Assembly: GCF_000622325.1 (NCBI RefSeq) | Contig: NZ_JASE01000005.1 | Coordinates: 1,054,001 to 1,118,000 of the forward strand | DNA from: Sulfitobacter geojensis | Lineage (GTDB): Bacteria > Pseudomonadota > Alphaproteobacteria > Rhodobacterales > Rhodobacteraceae | Direction of reading: 5' to 3' | DNA length: 64,000 nucleotides | In this document: positions 1 through 9,335 of the stretch, one piece after another | How the letters are laid out: each line of letters starts with the position of its first letter | How positions within the stretch are numbered: the stretch's first letter is position 1 | Position numbers and translations under genes: made by a program | The notes under the pieces: generated by a model | What the model was told of the DNA's origin: nothing | The model's input: only the letters and a program-made list of their open reading frames with translations | The model's database searches: none

Positions 1-12
1 GTTTTATCAACA

Positions 13-46
13 AAAAAGGGGCGCACCGACTGGCACGCCCCTTTTT
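13..46 (-). terminator. Rho-independent terminator of the iron-binding protein gene
   Basis: A 6-bp GC-rich stem (18-23 with 36-41) is flanked by five A's (13-17) and five T's (42-46). Read on the minus strand it is a stem-loop followed by a T-run, 19 bases after the stop of the iron-binding protein gene. The A/T flanks make it work in both directions. It suggests the gene is transcribed alone, with its permease and ATPase encoded elsewhere. Confidence 0.85.
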
Positions 47-64
47 CTTTCTGGCTTGTCAGGC

Positions 65-1093
65 TTACTTCCAGCCAACAGCGTTAAAAATCTTCTGCGC
101 TTCGGGCAGGTTTTTCGCAACGTCCGACAGGTTCACATCATCCGCTTTAAATTCACCCAGCTTTGCAACGCTTTCGCTGCGCTTTACGCTTGGCACTGCG
201 GGGAATTCATCGTTGCCGGCCGAGAAATACTGCTGCGCCTGATCGGAGGACAGGTATTCAAGGAAAGCGATCGCGTTTTCCTTGTGCGGTGCATGTGCCG
301 CGACGCCACCACCGGACAGGTTCATATGCGCGCCTTCGGCATCCTGCGCCGGAAAGATCCAGCCGATTTGATCGATGTCCGCACTCAGGCCTTTGACGTC
401 GGTGCGCAGGGCGCGGGCAAAGTAATAGGTGTTTGCAACAGAGATATCGCACTGGCCCGACACGATGCCGCGCAGCTGGTCGGTGTCGCCGCCTTCGGGA
501 TCACGCGCAAAGTTGGCAACCATGCCGGCAGCCCACTCGGTCGCCGCTTCCACACCGTGGTTTTCAATGATCGAGGCCAGCAATGTCTGGCTATAAACGT
601 TCGACGAGGAGCGGTGGCAGACCATGCCCTTGTACGCGGGGTCGGCCAGCGAGACGTAATCCATTGGCGGGTTTTGCACTTCGTCTTTGTCATAAAAGAT
701 GATCCGTGCACGCTGCGAGAACGCGAACCACTGGTTGTCACGGTCTTGCAGATTGCCGGGAATGCGGTCTTCCAGAACGGCATTGTCGATGGATTGCAGC
801 ACGCCCATTTCCTTGGCGCGGGCAAGGCGGGAGGTATCAACGGTCAACAGAACATCGGCCGGCGAATTCGCACCCTCGGCCTGCATGCGGGCCAGCAGCT
901 CGTCTGCTTTCCCTTCGATGCGGTTGATGGTGATGCCGGTGGCTTCGGTGAAGTCGGAGTAAAGCCGCTCGTCTGTGTCATAGTGGCGCGAGGAATAGAG
1001 GTTCAGCTCTTTTGCGTCATCAGCGAAGGCGTTGCCCGCCATCAGCGTCGATGCGGCCAGTACTGCGGTAGTGGATTTTGTGAAGAACGACAT
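65..1093 (-). CDS. Fe(3+) ABC transporter substrate-binding protein
   Basis: Periplasmic ferric-iron binding protein of the FutA/FbpA/IdiA type, 342 residues, the usual family length. It delivers Fe3+ to an ABC permease in the inner membrane. A classical signal peptide ends near residue 24 (AFA-DD). The mature start LNLYSSRHYDTDE and the adjacent tyrosine pair Y223-Y224 in NTYYFARAL match the iron-ligating tyrosines of the family. No permease or ATPase gene is next to it, and a terminator follows directly. The upstream region holds inverted repeats and a motif shared with the TonB receptor promoter, consistent with iron control. Identification is firm; the exact iron form bound is inferred from the family. 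Confidence 0.93.
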   Translation of the reverse strand: MSFFTKSTTAVLAASTLMAGNAFADDAKELNLYSSRHYDTDERLYSDFTEATGITINRIEGKADELLARMQAEGANSPADVLLTVDTSRLARAKEMGVLQSIDNAVLEDRIPGNLQDRDNQWFAFSQRARIIFYDKDEVQNPPMDYVSLADPAYKGMVCHRSSSNVYSQTLLASIIENHGVEAATEWAAGMVANFARDPEGGDTDQLRGIVSGQCDISVANTYYFARALRTDVKGLSADIDQIGWIFPAQDAEGAHMNLSGGGVAAHAPHKENAIAFLEYLSSDQAQQYFSAGNDEFPAVPSVKRSESVAKLGEFKADDVNLSDVAKNLPEAQKIFNAVGWK

Positions 1094-1108
1094 GGGAATC
1101 CTTGGGTG

Positions 1109-1184
1109 TGAGTAGTTTACTGATTTACTCGACTACCCGAGATTCGGGTGCAGGGCAATATTCTTTATTGAAATAGTCGGGAAT
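1109..1184 (-). promoter_or_regulatory. Putative iron-responsive control region
   Basis: Upstream of the iron-binding protein gene there is an imperfect dyad TGAGTAGTTTACTGA (1109-1123), with a further TACTC at 1126-1130 mirroring GAGTA at 1110. A perfect dyad ACCCGA-GAT-TCGGGT follows at 1135-1149. At 1165-1184 lies TTATTGAAATAGTCGGGAAT, which closely resembles TTACTAAAATAGTCGGAATA at 58741-58760 upstream of the TonB-dependent receptor. A shared iron regulator site is my inference; I cannot assign it to Irr, RirA or Fur from sequence alone. Confidence 0.4.
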
Positions 1185-1270
1185 TGCGGGCGCACCATTC
1201 GGGTGCTTTTCGTCTCTGGTGGCGTGGCGTGGCCTTGCGCACGATCCAGCTTTCACTTGATTACAGCCCT

Positions 1271-1284
1271 TGTTAGCGCTAACC
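1271..1284. promoter_or_regulatory. LacI/GntR-type operator upstream of gap
   Basis: TGTTAGCGCTAACC contains the perfect 12-bp palindrome GTTAGCGCTAAC (1272-1283), 43 bases before the gap start codon. It fits the LacI-family pattern TGTTA-NCGN-TAACA, like gluconate-repressor (E. coli GntR/IdnR) sites. Two near-identical copies occur at 4673-4686 and 10146-10159, all next to gluconate/Entner-Doudoroff genes. Confidence 0.65.
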
Positions 1285-1327
1285 ATGCGTCAAAATTAAT
1301 GCGCGACGCCCTTAAGGAGCTTTTGTC

Positions 1328-2329
1328 ATGACCACCAAAGTAGCAATTAACGGATTTGGCCGCATTGGACGATGCACCCTACGGGCTGTTTTCGAAAGCG
1401 GGCGCAAGGACATAGAGGTTGTTGCAATCAACGATCTGGCTCCGGTCGACCATCTGGCGCATCTGCTGAAATACGACTCGGTACATGGCACTTTCCAGCG
1501 CGACGTTTCCGTTAAAGGGGACACGCTGGTCATCGACGGTCATGAAATCCGCCTGACGGCAATGCCCAATCCGGCAGAACTGCCATGGGGCGATGTGGAT
1601 GTGGCGCTGGAATGCACGGGCCGCTTTAACAGCCGCGATCAGGCGGCAGCACATCTGGAAAACGGATCGAAACGCGTGCTGGTATCGGCACCCGCGTCCA
1701 AGGCGGACCGCACGGTCGTTTACGGTGTAAACCACGATGAACTGACCGGCGATGATGTGGTCGTTTCGAATGCGTCCTGCACAACGAACTGTCTTGCTCC
1801 GGTTGCCAAGGTTCTGGATGATGCCTTTGGCCTGACCACCGGCTACATGACTACGATCCACGCCTATACCGGCGATCAGCCCTCCCATGACCGTGACCAT
1901 TCCGACCTTTATCGCGCACGCGCCTGCGCGCTTTCGATGATCCCGACGTCAACCGGCGCTGCGCGGGCGATCTCGCTGGTGCTGCCGCATCTTGAGGGCC
2001 GTCTTGAAGGGTCTGCCATTCGTGTACCCACGGCAAACGTGTCCTTGGTCGACCTCAGCTTTATGCCTGAGCGCAGCGCAACTGTTGAATCCGTAAACGC
2101 CGCGATCCAGACGGCGGCGAACGGCGCGTTGAAAGGCGTGTTGGGATATGAGGAAGCGCCGCTGGTTTCTTCTGATTTCAACCACAACCCGATGTCGTCG
2201 ATCTTTGCGCCTGCGCAAACCAGCGTGACCTCGGCGGGCATGGTGCGTGTGGTCAGCTGGTATGACAACGAGTGGGGCTTCTCCAACCGGATGCTCGACA
2301 CGGCTGTTCATATCGGCGGTTTGATCTAG
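1328..2329 (+). CDS. gap: Type I glyceraldehyde-3-phosphate dehydrogenase
   Basis: Oxidises glyceraldehyde 3-phosphate to 1,3-bisphosphoglycerate in the cytosol; 333 residues, standard length. The N-terminal dinucleotide motif NGFGRIGR is present, and the active-site block ASCTTNCLAP places the catalytic cysteine at C151. The substrate loop STGAARAI and the C-terminal SWYDNEWGFSNRM are intact. An aspartate in INDLAP suggests NAD rather than NADP preference. The start follows a good ribosome site (AAGGAG). It heads the Entner-Doudoroff block behind a LacI-type operator, so it probably serves the triose phosphate released by Eda and may be a second, sugar-induced gap copy. Confidence 0.95.
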   Translation: MTTKVAINGFGRIGRCTLRAVFESGRKDIEVVAINDLAPVDHLAHLLKYDSVHGTFQRDVSVKGDTLVIDGHEIRLTAMPNPAELPWGDVDVALECTGRFNSRDQAAAHLENGSKRVLVSAPASKADRTVVYGVNHDELTGDDVVVSNASCTTNCLAPVAKVLDDAFGLTTGYMTTIHAYTGDQPSHDRDHSDLYRARACALSMIPTSTGAARAISLVLPHLEGRLEGSAIRVPTANVSLVDLSFMPERSATVESVNAAIQTAANGALKGVLGYEEAPLVSSDFNHNPMSSIFAPAQTSVTSAGMVRVVSWYDNEWGFSNRMLDTAVHIGGLI

Positions 2330-2385
2330 AAGCGATGCACCAGCCCGAACCGGTTTGACACCGCTTAATTCGGGCCTAGTCTGCC

Positions 2386-2403
2386 GATACGCGCTTTCGT
2401 ATC
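2386..2403. promoter_or_regulatory. Inverted repeat before the aldehyde dehydrogenase gene
   Basis: GATACG-CGCTTT-CGTATC is a perfect 6-bp dyad with a 6-base centre, ending just before the ribosome site (AAAAGGA) of the aldehyde dehydrogenase gene at 2417. It could be an operator or a hairpin affecting translation. Just upstream, GCCCGAA (2343-2349) pairs with TTCGGGC (2369-2375), a possible weak terminator after gap without a T-run. Confidence 0.3.
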
Positions 2404-2416
2404 AAAAGGACTGACC

Positions 2417-3871
2417 ATGACCCTTCGCCCCCTTGGGATCGACCCGACACAGTGTTTTATCGGGGGGCGCTGGGTACCATCGCAAAGCGGTGAAACCCTT
2501 GATCTGCGCAACCCGTCTGATGGCAGCACGCTGTGCGCCATCGCCAAAGGCAACGCGCAAGATATCGACACAGCCGTTCAAGCCGCCGAGGCGGCGCTGG
2601 CATCCGACTGGGGGAGGCTCGCGAATTTCGAACGCGGCCGCATCCTTGCGCGGATCGGGCAAGAGGTGTTGAAACACGTCGATGCCCTGGCCGAACTCGA
2701 AGCGCTTGATGTCGGCAAGCCGCTGAAACAAGCGCGTGCTGATGTGATCGCGCTGGCGCGCTATATGGAGTTTTACGGCGGTGCGGCGGACAAGATCCAC
2801 GGCACGACAATCCCTTATCTTGACGGTTATACCGTTTATGCGATGCGCGAACCGCATGGGGTAACGGGGCATATCATCCCGTGGAATTACCCGATGCAGA
2901 TCATCGGGCGTTCTGTCGGGGCGGCCTTGGCGATGGGCAATGCCGCCGTGTTGAAACCCGCCGAGGAAGCCTGTTTGACCGCGCTGGCCTTTGCGCAGAT
3001 CGCCCATGATGCGGGATTGCCTGCCGGTGCGCTGAACGTTGTTCCCGGACTGGGGGCTGAGGCCGGTGCCGCGCTGACCGCCCACCCCGGCGTGCGCCAT
3101 ATCTCGTTTACGGGATCGGTGGGCGTGGGCAAATTGATCCAGAGCAGTGCAGCGGCGAATGTGGTCCCCGTCACACTGGAACTTGGTGGTAAATCCCCGC
3201 AACTGGTGTTCGAAGATGCGGATGTCGACGCGGCGTTGCCCTTCCTGACCAACGCCGGCATTCAGAACGCGGGACAGACCTGTTCGGCCTCATCGCGCAT
3301 TCTTGTCCATACCAGCCGCTACGACGAGGTCGTCACCGGCATGGCCAAACGCTATGCCGCGTTGCGTGCCGGACCGGCGATGAAGGATCTGGATGTCGGA
3401 CCGCTTGTGTCCATGCGACAAAAGCAAATAGTTGAGGGGTTTCTTGCGAAGGGCAGTGATCTTGAGGTCGCGGCCCGTGGCGAGATCATGGCGGATGCGC
3501 CAAAAGGCGGGGCCTATGTTGCGCCAACGCTCTTCACCGGCGTTTCGGCGGATCACGTTCTTGCGCAGGATGAAATCTTTGGCCCTGTGCAGGTGGTCAT
3601 CCCCTTCGACACCGAAGAAGAAGCTGTGCAAATTGCCAATGGCACGGCTTACGGGCTGGTCGCTTCGGTCTGGTCGGCCAACGGGGCGCGACAGATGCGG
3701 TTGGCGAAACAACTGCGCGCGGGGCAGGTGTTTCTGAACAACTACGGCGCGGGTGGTGGCGTTGAGCTGCCCTTTGGCGGTTCGGGTCTTTCGGGCCATG
3801 GGCGCGAAAAAGGGTTCGAGGCGCTGTATGGATTTTCGACCCTCAAAACGGTCGCGGCATTGCACGGATAG
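2417..3871 (+). CDS. NAD(P)-dependent aldehyde dehydrogenase
   Basis: Aldehyde dehydrogenase superfamily member, 484 residues, a full-length cytosolic enzyme that oxidises an aldehyde to its acid. The general-base glutamate E255 sits in LELGGKSP and the catalytic cysteine C289 in GQTCSASSR. The cofactor-binding PWNYP motif and the GPVQ segment are also present. A ribosome site AAAAGGA precedes the ATG. It is followed after 9 bases by an SDR gene, so the two are probably co-transcribed. The substrate cannot be read from sequence; the neighbours (SDR, edd, eda) suggest a sugar-derived aldehyde or semialdehyde. Confidence 0.88.
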   Translation: MTLRPLGIDPTQCFIGGRWVPSQSGETLDLRNPSDGSTLCAIAKGNAQDIDTAVQAAEAALASDWGRLANFERGRILARIGQEVLKHVDALAELEALDVGKPLKQARADVIALARYMEFYGGAADKIHGTTIPYLDGYTVYAMREPHGVTGHIIPWNYPMQIIGRSVGAALAMGNAAVLKPAEEACLTALAFAQIAHDAGLPAGALNVVPGLGAEAGAALTAHPGVRHISFTGSVGVGKLIQSSAAANVVPVTLELGGKSPQLVFEDADVDAALPFLTNAGIQNAGQTCSASSRILVHTSRYDEVVTGMAKRYAALRAGPAMKDLDVGPLVSMRQKQIVEGFLAKGSDLEVAARGEIMADAPKGGAYVAPTLFTGVSADHVLAQDEIFGPVQVVIPFDTEEEAVQIANGTAYGLVASVWSANGARQMRLAKQLRAGQVFLNNYGAGGGVELPFGGSGLSGHGREKGFEALYGFSTLKTVAALHG

Positions 3872-3880
3872 GAGCAGCAA

Positions 3881-4627
3881 ATGAGAATGAACGGTAAAAC
3901 GGCTATCGTCACAGGTGGATCATCAGGATTTGGTGCTGGCATTGTGCGCAAGTTTCACGCTGAAGGGGCGCGTGTGTTGATCGCAGACCTGAACGCTGAG
4001 ATGGGGCAGGAACTGGCCAATGAACTGGGCGAAGGTGTCGAGGTGATCGTCACAAACGTTGCCGACGGCGCGAGTGTGCAGGCCATGGCCGACCGGTGTA
4101 TCGATCTTTGGGGGCAGATCGACGTGCTGGTTAACAATGCGGGCGTCACCCATTTGCCCGCCCCGATGGAAACCATCAGCGAGGATGATTTTGACAAGGT
4201 CATCGCAGTGAATGTGAAATCCGTATACCTGACGGCAAAATCCATTGTGCCACTGATGAAGGCCCGTGGCACCGGTGCTATCCTTAATGTCGCCTCCACC
4301 GCCGGTGTCAGTCCGCGCCCGAACCTCAGTTGGTATAACGCGTCCAAGGGGTGGATGAACAACGCGACCAAAGGCATGGCGGTTGAGCTGGCCCCCGCTG
4401 GTGTGCGGGTCAATGCGTTAAATCCCGTTGCTGGTGAAACACCATTGCTGAAAAGTTTTATGGGTGAGGACACGCCGGAAATGCGCACCAAGTTCCTGTC
4501 CACGATCCCGCTGGGCCGCTTTTCCACGCCTGAGGATATGGGCAATGCCGCCTGCTATCTGTGCTCGGACGAGGCAAGCATGATCACGGGTGTTTGCATG
4601 GAGGTCGACGGCGGCCGCTGCATCTGA
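3881..4627 (+). CDS. SDR family oxidoreductase (glucose/polyol dehydrogenase-like)
   Basis: Classical short-chain dehydrogenase, 248 residues. The cofactor motif is TGGSSGFG near residue 12, NNAG follows, and the catalytic YNASKG tetrad region is intact. An acidic residue after the second strand (IADLN) points to NAD(H). It lies 9 bases behind the aldehyde dehydrogenase gene, so an alcohol-to-aldehyde-to-acid pair feeding the Entner-Doudoroff pathway is plausible. Substrate unknown. The C-terminal half (GRFSTPEDMGNAACYLCSDE) is typical of the glucose 1-dehydrogenase-like subgroup. Confidence 0.85.
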   Translation: MRMNGKTAIVTGGSSGFGAGIVRKFHAEGARVLIADLNAEMGQELANELGEGVEVIVTNVADGASVQAMADRCIDLWGQIDVLVNNAGVTHLPAPMETISEDDFDKVIAVNVKSVYLTAKSIVPLMKARGTGAILNVASTAGVSPRPNLSWYNASKGWMNNATKGMAVELAPAGVRVNALNPVAGETPLLKSFMGEDTPEMRTKFLSTIPLGRFSTPEDMGNAACYLCSDEASMITGVCMEVDGGRCI

Positions 4628-4672
4628 CCGGAAACAGTTGCCTAAACGTCATTTTACCCGTAAGAACGGCCA

Positions 4673-4686
4673 TGTTAACGCTAACA
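4673..4686. promoter_or_regulatory. LacI/GntR-type operator upstream of edd
   Basis: TGTTAACGCTAACA, 11 bases before the edd start codon, is the same operator type as at 1271 and 10146, with one mismatch from a perfect dyad. A tentative promoter TTGCCT (4638-4643), 17-base spacer, TAAGAA (4661-4666) would put the operator at the transcription start, a normal place for a repressor. Confidence 0.65.
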
Positions 4687-4697
4687 GTAGGTGATTC

Positions 4698-6506
4698 ATG
4701 GCCGTTCATCCCAAACTCCAGCAGATAACCGACCGTATCGTGGCGCGCAGCGCTGCACCGCGCAGCGCCTATCTTGAACGCATGCGCGCAGCGGCCAGCA
4801 AGGGGCCATCGCGCGCCCACCTATCATGCAGCGGACAGGCCCATGCCTATGCGGCAGCGGGCGAGGATCAAGGCAAACTGGCAACGGGTATCGGTGGCAA
4901 CCTCGGGATCGTGACCGCCTACAATGACATGCTGTCGGCACACCAACCTTTCGAGGTGTTTCCCGATGTGCTGCGCGCTGCGGCCCGCAGTGTCGGTGGC
5001 ACCGCACAGGTTGCGGGCGGCGTACCGGCAATGTGTGACGGCGTGACACAAGGCGAGGCTGGGATGGAGCTGAGCCTGTTTTCGCGTGACGTAATCGCGA
5101 TGGCGGCCGGCGTCGCGCTCAGCCACAATGTTTTCGATGCTGCCGTATTTCTTGGCGTCTGTGACAAGATCGTGCCGGGGTTGGTGATCGGCGCACAGGC
5201 GTTCGGTCACCTGCCGGCCGTGTTTGTGCCGGCGGGCCCGATGACCAGCGGTCTGGCCAACGACGACAAGGCAATGGTTCGCCAGAAATTTGCCGCCGGT
5301 GAATGTGGTCGTGAAGAGCTGATGGCCGCCGAGATGGCCGCCTATCACGGCCCCGGCACTTGCACGTTCTATGGCACGGCGAACACCAACCAGATGCTGA
5401 TGGAATTCATGGGGCTGCACCTGCCCGGGTCCAGCTTTGTCACGCCCAACACCGGCATGCGCGAGGCCCTGACCGCCGAAGGGGCCCGTCGCGCCTTGTC
5501 GCTGTCGGCACTGGGCGACAGCTACACACCGGTCTGTGATATTCTTGACGAAAAGGCATTTGTGAACGGTATGGTCGGCCTGATGGCGACGGGCGGGTCG
5601 ACGAACCTTTTGATCCATATGGTTGCGATGGCGCGGGCAGGGGGCATTGTTCTGACGCCCGAAGATTTCTCGGAGGTGTCCGAACTGGTGCCGTTGCTGG
5701 CGCGGGTCTATCCGAATGGTTTGGCTGACGTGAACCACTTTCATGCTGCGGGGGGGCTCGGCCTCGTGATCAGCGAATTGCTGAAAGGTGGGTTGTTACA
5801 CCCCGACACGATGACGGTCGCGGGCAGGGGGCTTGCGCTTTATACTCAAGAACCGTTTTTGCAGGACGACGAACTGGTCTGGAAGGCCGGTACTGACGTC
5901 AGCCTGAACGACAAGATTGTCAGCACGATCGACGCCCCTTTTGCCGCAACAGGCGGTTTGAAACATCTCAAGGGATCGTTGGGGGCAGGCGTGATCAAAG
6001 TCTCGGCGGTGAAACCTGAATTCCACATCATTGAGGCGCCAGCGCGGGTGTTCCATTCGCAGGAGGACGCCAAGGCCGCGTTCAAAGCTGGCGAATTTAC
6101 CGGTGATGTCATCGTTGTGGTCCGCTTTCAGGGGCCAAAGGCTAACGGCATGCCGGAGCTGCACAGCCTGACGCCGATGCTCGCGATCCTTCAGGGACGC
6201 GGGCAAAAGGTGGCGTTGGTCACGGACGGGCGCATGTCCGGCGCGTCTGGCAAAGTGCCCGCAGCGATCCATGTCTGCCCCGAAGCGGTGGACGGCGGCC
6301 CGATTGCACAGGTGCAGGATGGCGATATGCTGCGTCTGGATGCGGTTAGCGGAACCTTGGAAAACCTGAACGCCGATGCCGCTGCGCGACCCTTGGCGTC
6401 GGCAGATTTAACCGGCGGCCATGCTGGCACGGGCCGCGAACTGTTCGCGCCGTTCCGTGCATCGGTGGGGGCTGCAGAAACAGGCGCAAGCGTCTTTGGA
6501 TGGTAA
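4698..6506 (+). CDS. edd: Phosphogluconate dehydratase
   Basis: Dehydrates 6-phosphogluconate to 2-keto-3-deoxy-6-phosphogluconate, the first committed Entner-Doudoroff step; cytosolic iron-sulfur enzyme. 602 residues, the usual Edd length, and longer than most IlvD dihydroxy-acid dehydratases. Family blocks are intact: [17 protein letters not shown] near residue 75, VCDKIVPG near 160, [10 protein letters not shown] near 230, GGSTNLLIH near 300, and [16 protein letters not shown] near 520. It is followed by eda only a few bases after the stop, the standard edd-eda operon. A LacI-type operator lies immediately upstream. Confidence 0.96.
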   Translation: MAVHPKLQQITDRIVARSAAPRSAYLERMRAAASKGPSRAHLSCSGQAHAYAAAGEDQGKLATGIGGNLGIVTAYNDMLSAHQPFEVFPDVLRAAARSVGGTAQVAGGVPAMCDGVTQGEAGMELSLFSRDVIAMAAGVALSHNVFDAAVFLGVCDKIVPGLVIGAQAFGHLPAVFVPAGPMTSGLANDDKAMVRQKFAAGECGREELMAAEMAAYHGPGTCTFYGTANTNQMLMEFMGLHLPGSSFVTPNTGMREALTAEGARRALSLSALGDSYTPVCDILDEKAFVNGMVGLMATGGSTNLLIHMVAMARAGGIVLTPEDFSEVSELVPLLARVYPNGLADVNHFHAAGGLGLVISELLKGGLLHPDTMTVAGRGLALYTQEPFLQDDELVWKAGTDVSLNDKIVSTIDAPFAATGGLKHLKGSLGAGVIKVSAVKPEFHIIEAPARVFHSQEDAKAAFKAGEFTGDVIVVVRFQGPKANGMPELHSLTPMLAILQGRGQKVALVTDGRMSGASGKVPAAIHVCPEAVDGGPIAQVQDGDMLRLDAVSGTLENLNADAAARPLASADLTGGHAGTGRELFAPFRASVGAAETGASVFGW

Positions 6507-6516
6507 GGATATGACG

Positions 6517-7161
6517 ATGGAAAATTCACGTTCGATTGAGGCGCGCCGACTGTGTGCACTGGCCCCGATTATTCCGGTACTGGTAGTGCATGACGTGACC
6601 CACGCACGGCCCCTGGCCGAAGCATTGGTGCGCGGCGGCCTGCCTGTTCTTGAGGTGACATTGCGCACCCCTGCCGCCCTTGACGTGATTGCGGAGATGG
6701 CAAAGGTCGAAGGCGGCTACGCCGGTGCCGGCACTTTGGTTACAGCGGATGATGTTGCCGCAGCGGTCAAAGCGGGCGCGCAGTTTGGCGTATCTCCGGG
6801 GGCGACTGATGCATTGCTGGACGCTACCGAAGCAGCAGGTTTGCCGATGCTTCCGGGTGCTGCGACAGCATCAGAAGCGATGGCGCTTTTGGCGCGCGGC
6901 TATGATGTGCAAAAATTCTTTCCTGCCGAAGCTTCGGGCGGGGTCGGTGCGTTAAAGGGCATCGGTGGCCCACTGCCGCAGATCACTTTCTGTCCGACCG
7001 GCGGCATCAACCCCGACAATGCGCAAAGCTATTTGTCGCAGCCAAATGTGATTTGCGCAGGCGGCAGCTGGGTCGCCCCCAATGATCTGATCACCGCAGG
7101 GAAATGGGACGAGATCGAAGCCCTTGCCCGCGCCGCCAGTCAGCTGGGCCAGCCGTCTTAA
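6517..7161 (+). CDS. eda: 2-dehydro-3-deoxy-phosphogluconate aldolase
   Basis: Cleaves 2-keto-3-deoxy-6-phosphogluconate into pyruvate and glyceraldehyde 3-phosphate; class I (Schiff-base) aldolase, normally a trimer. From the ATG at 6517 it is 214 residues, matching E. coli Eda. The Schiff-base lysine is K133 in QKFFPAE, the catalytic glutamate lies in LEVTLRTP, and the phosphate-binding end is CPTGGI. I prefer 6517 over the ATG at 6511 because TAAGGA then stands at a workable distance. It starts 10 bases after edd, so the two are translationally close. Confidence 0.95.
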   Translation: MENSRSIEARRLCALAPIIPVLVVHDVTHARPLAEALVRGGLPVLEVTLRTPAALDVIAEMAKVEGGYAGAGTLVTADDVAAAVKAGAQFGVSPGATDALLDATEAAGLPMLPGAATASEAMALLARGYDVQKFFPAEASGGVGALKGIGGPLPQITFCPTGGINPDNAQSYLSQPNVICAGGSWVAPNDLITAGKWDEIEALARAASQLGQPS

Positions 7162-7384
7162 TCGGTAGAAAGCCGGGCGTCGGCACAAAACTGGATCGCA
7201 TGGTCGATGGACCGGTTGGACCCTGCCGTGCGCAGCGCCGCCGCGGTGCTGAACACGGATGCGGGGACTTCTGGCGCGCCCCCGCGATGATCCCGCCTGC
7301 GAACCGCTTGTTATGTGGCGCTTTGCGCTGGACTGTCCTGTTGATCGCGGTTTCTAATTGAGCCGCAGCAATCGGGAGGCCGCA

Positions 7385-8425
7385 ATGTTTTTAAAGAACG
7401 CATGGTACGTCGCGGCGTGGGATCACGAGATCACCCGTGCGCTTCAGCAAATCATTGTTTTGGGCGAAAAGATTTGTGTCTTCCGGTCTGAAAGCGGCGA
7501 ATTGGTCGCGCTGGAAGATGCCTGTCCCCACCGAAAGCTGCCGCTGTCCAAGGGACGCATCAAGGGGGACACGGTCGAATGTGGCTATCACGGGCTGACC
7601 TTTGATTGTGCGGGCCAATGTGTTTGGGCACCGGGAACGGGGCGTATTCCGTCGCAGGCCCGTGTCCATGCTTATCCTCTGCATGAAAAATACGGGTTGG
7701 TCTGGATATGGATGGGCAATCCGGCATTGGCCGATCCGCATGATATTTTCGAGATCGAACACTATGACGATCCCGCGTGGGGCATCAACCGTGGGGCGGC
7801 AATGGAACTGGACTGCAATTATCTGTTGATGTGCGATAACCTGCTGGACCCCACGCATGTGGCGTGGGTGCATGCCAGCAGCTTTGGACAATCGGCGACC
7901 AAAGACGCGCCGCTGCGGGTCAGTAAAACGGATGACGGGGTGATCGTGCACCGCTGGATGATGGACGTCGAACCGGCCCCGTTTTACAAAAAGGTTATCG
8001 GTTTTTCCGGCAATTGCGACCGCTTGCAGCATTACGAAGTACGCTACCCCTCACATGCACTGATCAAAGCGGTCTTTACGCCGGCCGGAACGGGTGGGCC
8101 AGACGGGCCACTGCACGAGGATGTGTTCATCATGGACAGCTATAATTTCATGACCCCCACAACCGAAGGCCAGACACGGTATTACTGGTTTCAACTGCGT
8201 AACATCCGCCCTGACGATGCGGCATTGTCCCAGCTGATGAGTGATGACGTGCAGCACGCCTTTGAAGAGGACCGTGCCGTGCTGAATGCGGTGCAAGAGG
8301 GCATGAGCGACAAGCGATCGCCCCATATCGATCTGCCGATTGATGCGGGACAGCTGCGGTTCCGGCGGCAATTGCAGGCGATGATCAACGAAGAACAGCA
8401 GGTTGATCGCCAGATGGCAGAGTGA
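7385..8425 (+). CDS. Rieske non-heme iron oxygenase, alpha subunit (VanA-like)
   Basis: Aromatic-ring-hydroxylating or O-demethylating oxygenase, 346 residues from the ATG preceded by GGGAGG. The Rieske [2Fe-2S] ligands are C47/H49 and C66/H69 (CPHR...CGYHG). The mononuclear iron site is DNLLDPTHVAWVH, with H158 and H163 and nearby aspartates. Overall it resembles the vanillate O-demethylase oxygenase component. No ferredoxin/reductase partner (VanB type) is next to it, so electrons must come from an unlinked reductase. It sits inside a sugar-acid block, ending 3 bases from a convergent dehydrogenase gene. The substrate is unknown. The 223 bases before it hold no other gene that I can see. 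Confidence 0.88.
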   Translation: MFLKNAWYVAAWDHEITRALQQIIVLGEKICVFRSESGELVALEDACPHRKLPLSKGRIKGDTVECGYHGLTFDCAGQCVWAPGTGRIPSQARVHAYPLHEKYGLVWIWMGNPALADPHDIFEIEHYDDPAWGINRGAAMELDCNYLLMCDNLLDPTHVAWVHASSFGQSATKDAPLRVSKTDDGVIVHRWMMDVEPAPFYKKVIGFSGNCDRLQHYEVRYPSHALIKAVFTPAGTGGPDGPLHEDVFIMDSYNFMTPTTEGQTRYYWFQLRNIRPDDAALSQLMSDDVQHAFEEDRAVLNAVQEGMSDKRSPHIDLPIDAGQLRFRRQLQAMINEEQQVDRQMAE

Positions 8426-8428
8426 GGG

Positions 8429-9322
8429 TTAGTCGAACTGCGTGCGGTCGGGGCCGGTGAAATACTCCATCAGGGCCGCTTGATCTTCGCCGCCCAGACC
8501 GGCGGCCGTCAGCATCCGGTGCACTTCGGCGCAAAGGGCAGTCAAGGGCATCGAGGTATGTGTGCGCCGTGCCAGATCCTGCGCGCCGTTCAGGTCTTTG
8601 ACCATATTGTCGATGCGTCCCGTGCGGCGGTAATCCTTGGTCGCAAAGCGCGGCATATATTCTTGCAAAATCGCGCTGTCCGCGCGCCCGCCTTTCAGGG
8701 CCACAGGCACTTTGGCCGCATCGACACCCGCGTCCAGCGCCAGTTGGGTGGCTTCGGCCACGGCCATAAAGTTCAACCCGCATAGCACCTGATTGATCAA
8801 CTTGGTCGTCTGGCCTGCGCCGACAGGGCCCATGTGGGTGTAGTTGCTGGCCAGATATTGCAGCACATTGTGCGCGTCTTTGACATCTGGGGCCGTGCCA
8901 CCGGCCATCAGGGTCAGCTCGCCGCTCAACGCCTTGGGCGCGCCACCCGATAGGGGGCTGTCGACCCAACGCAACCCTTTCTCTGCGGCCTTGTTCCCCA
9001 TCGCCTTGGTCGCTTCGGGATCAATGGAGGACATGTCGATGATCAGGGTCCCCTTTTTCGCACCCTCCGCCACGCCACCCGCGCCGAAAATGGCGATCTC
9101 AACGATGTGGGGCGCATTGAGGCTGGTGATGACATAATCGCAGGGCGCTGCGGCTTCGGCGGCACTTGCCGCCGCGCTTGCCCCAAGCTTCACAAGGTCC
9201 GCCACCTTTTCAGGGTCCAGATCAAAGACGGTCAGGTTTTGGCCGGTCGCTAACAACCGCCGTCCGATTGCGCCGCCCATGGTACCAGCGCCAATCAATG
9301 CGATATTTAGAGGCATGTTCAT
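8429..9322 (-). CDS. NAD(P)-dependent beta-hydroxyacid dehydrogenase (GarR/3-HIBDH family)
   Basis: Beta-hydroxyacid dehydrogenase superfamily, 297 residues, as expected for tartronate semialdehyde reductase or 3-hydroxyisobutyrate dehydrogenase. N-terminal Rossmann motif GAGTMGGAIGRRL, substrate-binding block DSPLSGG, and the catalytic lysine region GQTTKLINQ are present. It is downstream of idnO on the same strand with 13 bases between them, so it probably belongs to the idnO transcript. A role in sugar-acid side products (tartronate semialdehyde or a similar C3/C4 oxo-acid) is inferred from context only. Confidence 0.85.
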   Translation of the reverse strand: MNMPLNIALIGAGTMGGAIGRRLLATGQNLTVFDLDPEKVADLVKLGASAAASAAEAAAPCDYVITSLNAPHIVEIAIFGAGGVAEGAKKGTLIIDMSSIDPEATKAMGNKAAEKGLRWVDSPLSGGAPKALSGELTLMAGGTAPDVKDAHNVLQYLASNYTHMGPVGAGQTTKLINQVLCGLNFMAVAEATQLALDAGVDAAKVPVALKGGRADSAILQEYMPRFATKDYRRTGRIDNMVKDLNGAQDLARRTHTSMPLTALCAEVHRMLTAAGLGGEDQAALMEYFTGPDRTQFD

Positions 9323-9335
9323 GTTTCCGGTTTTG

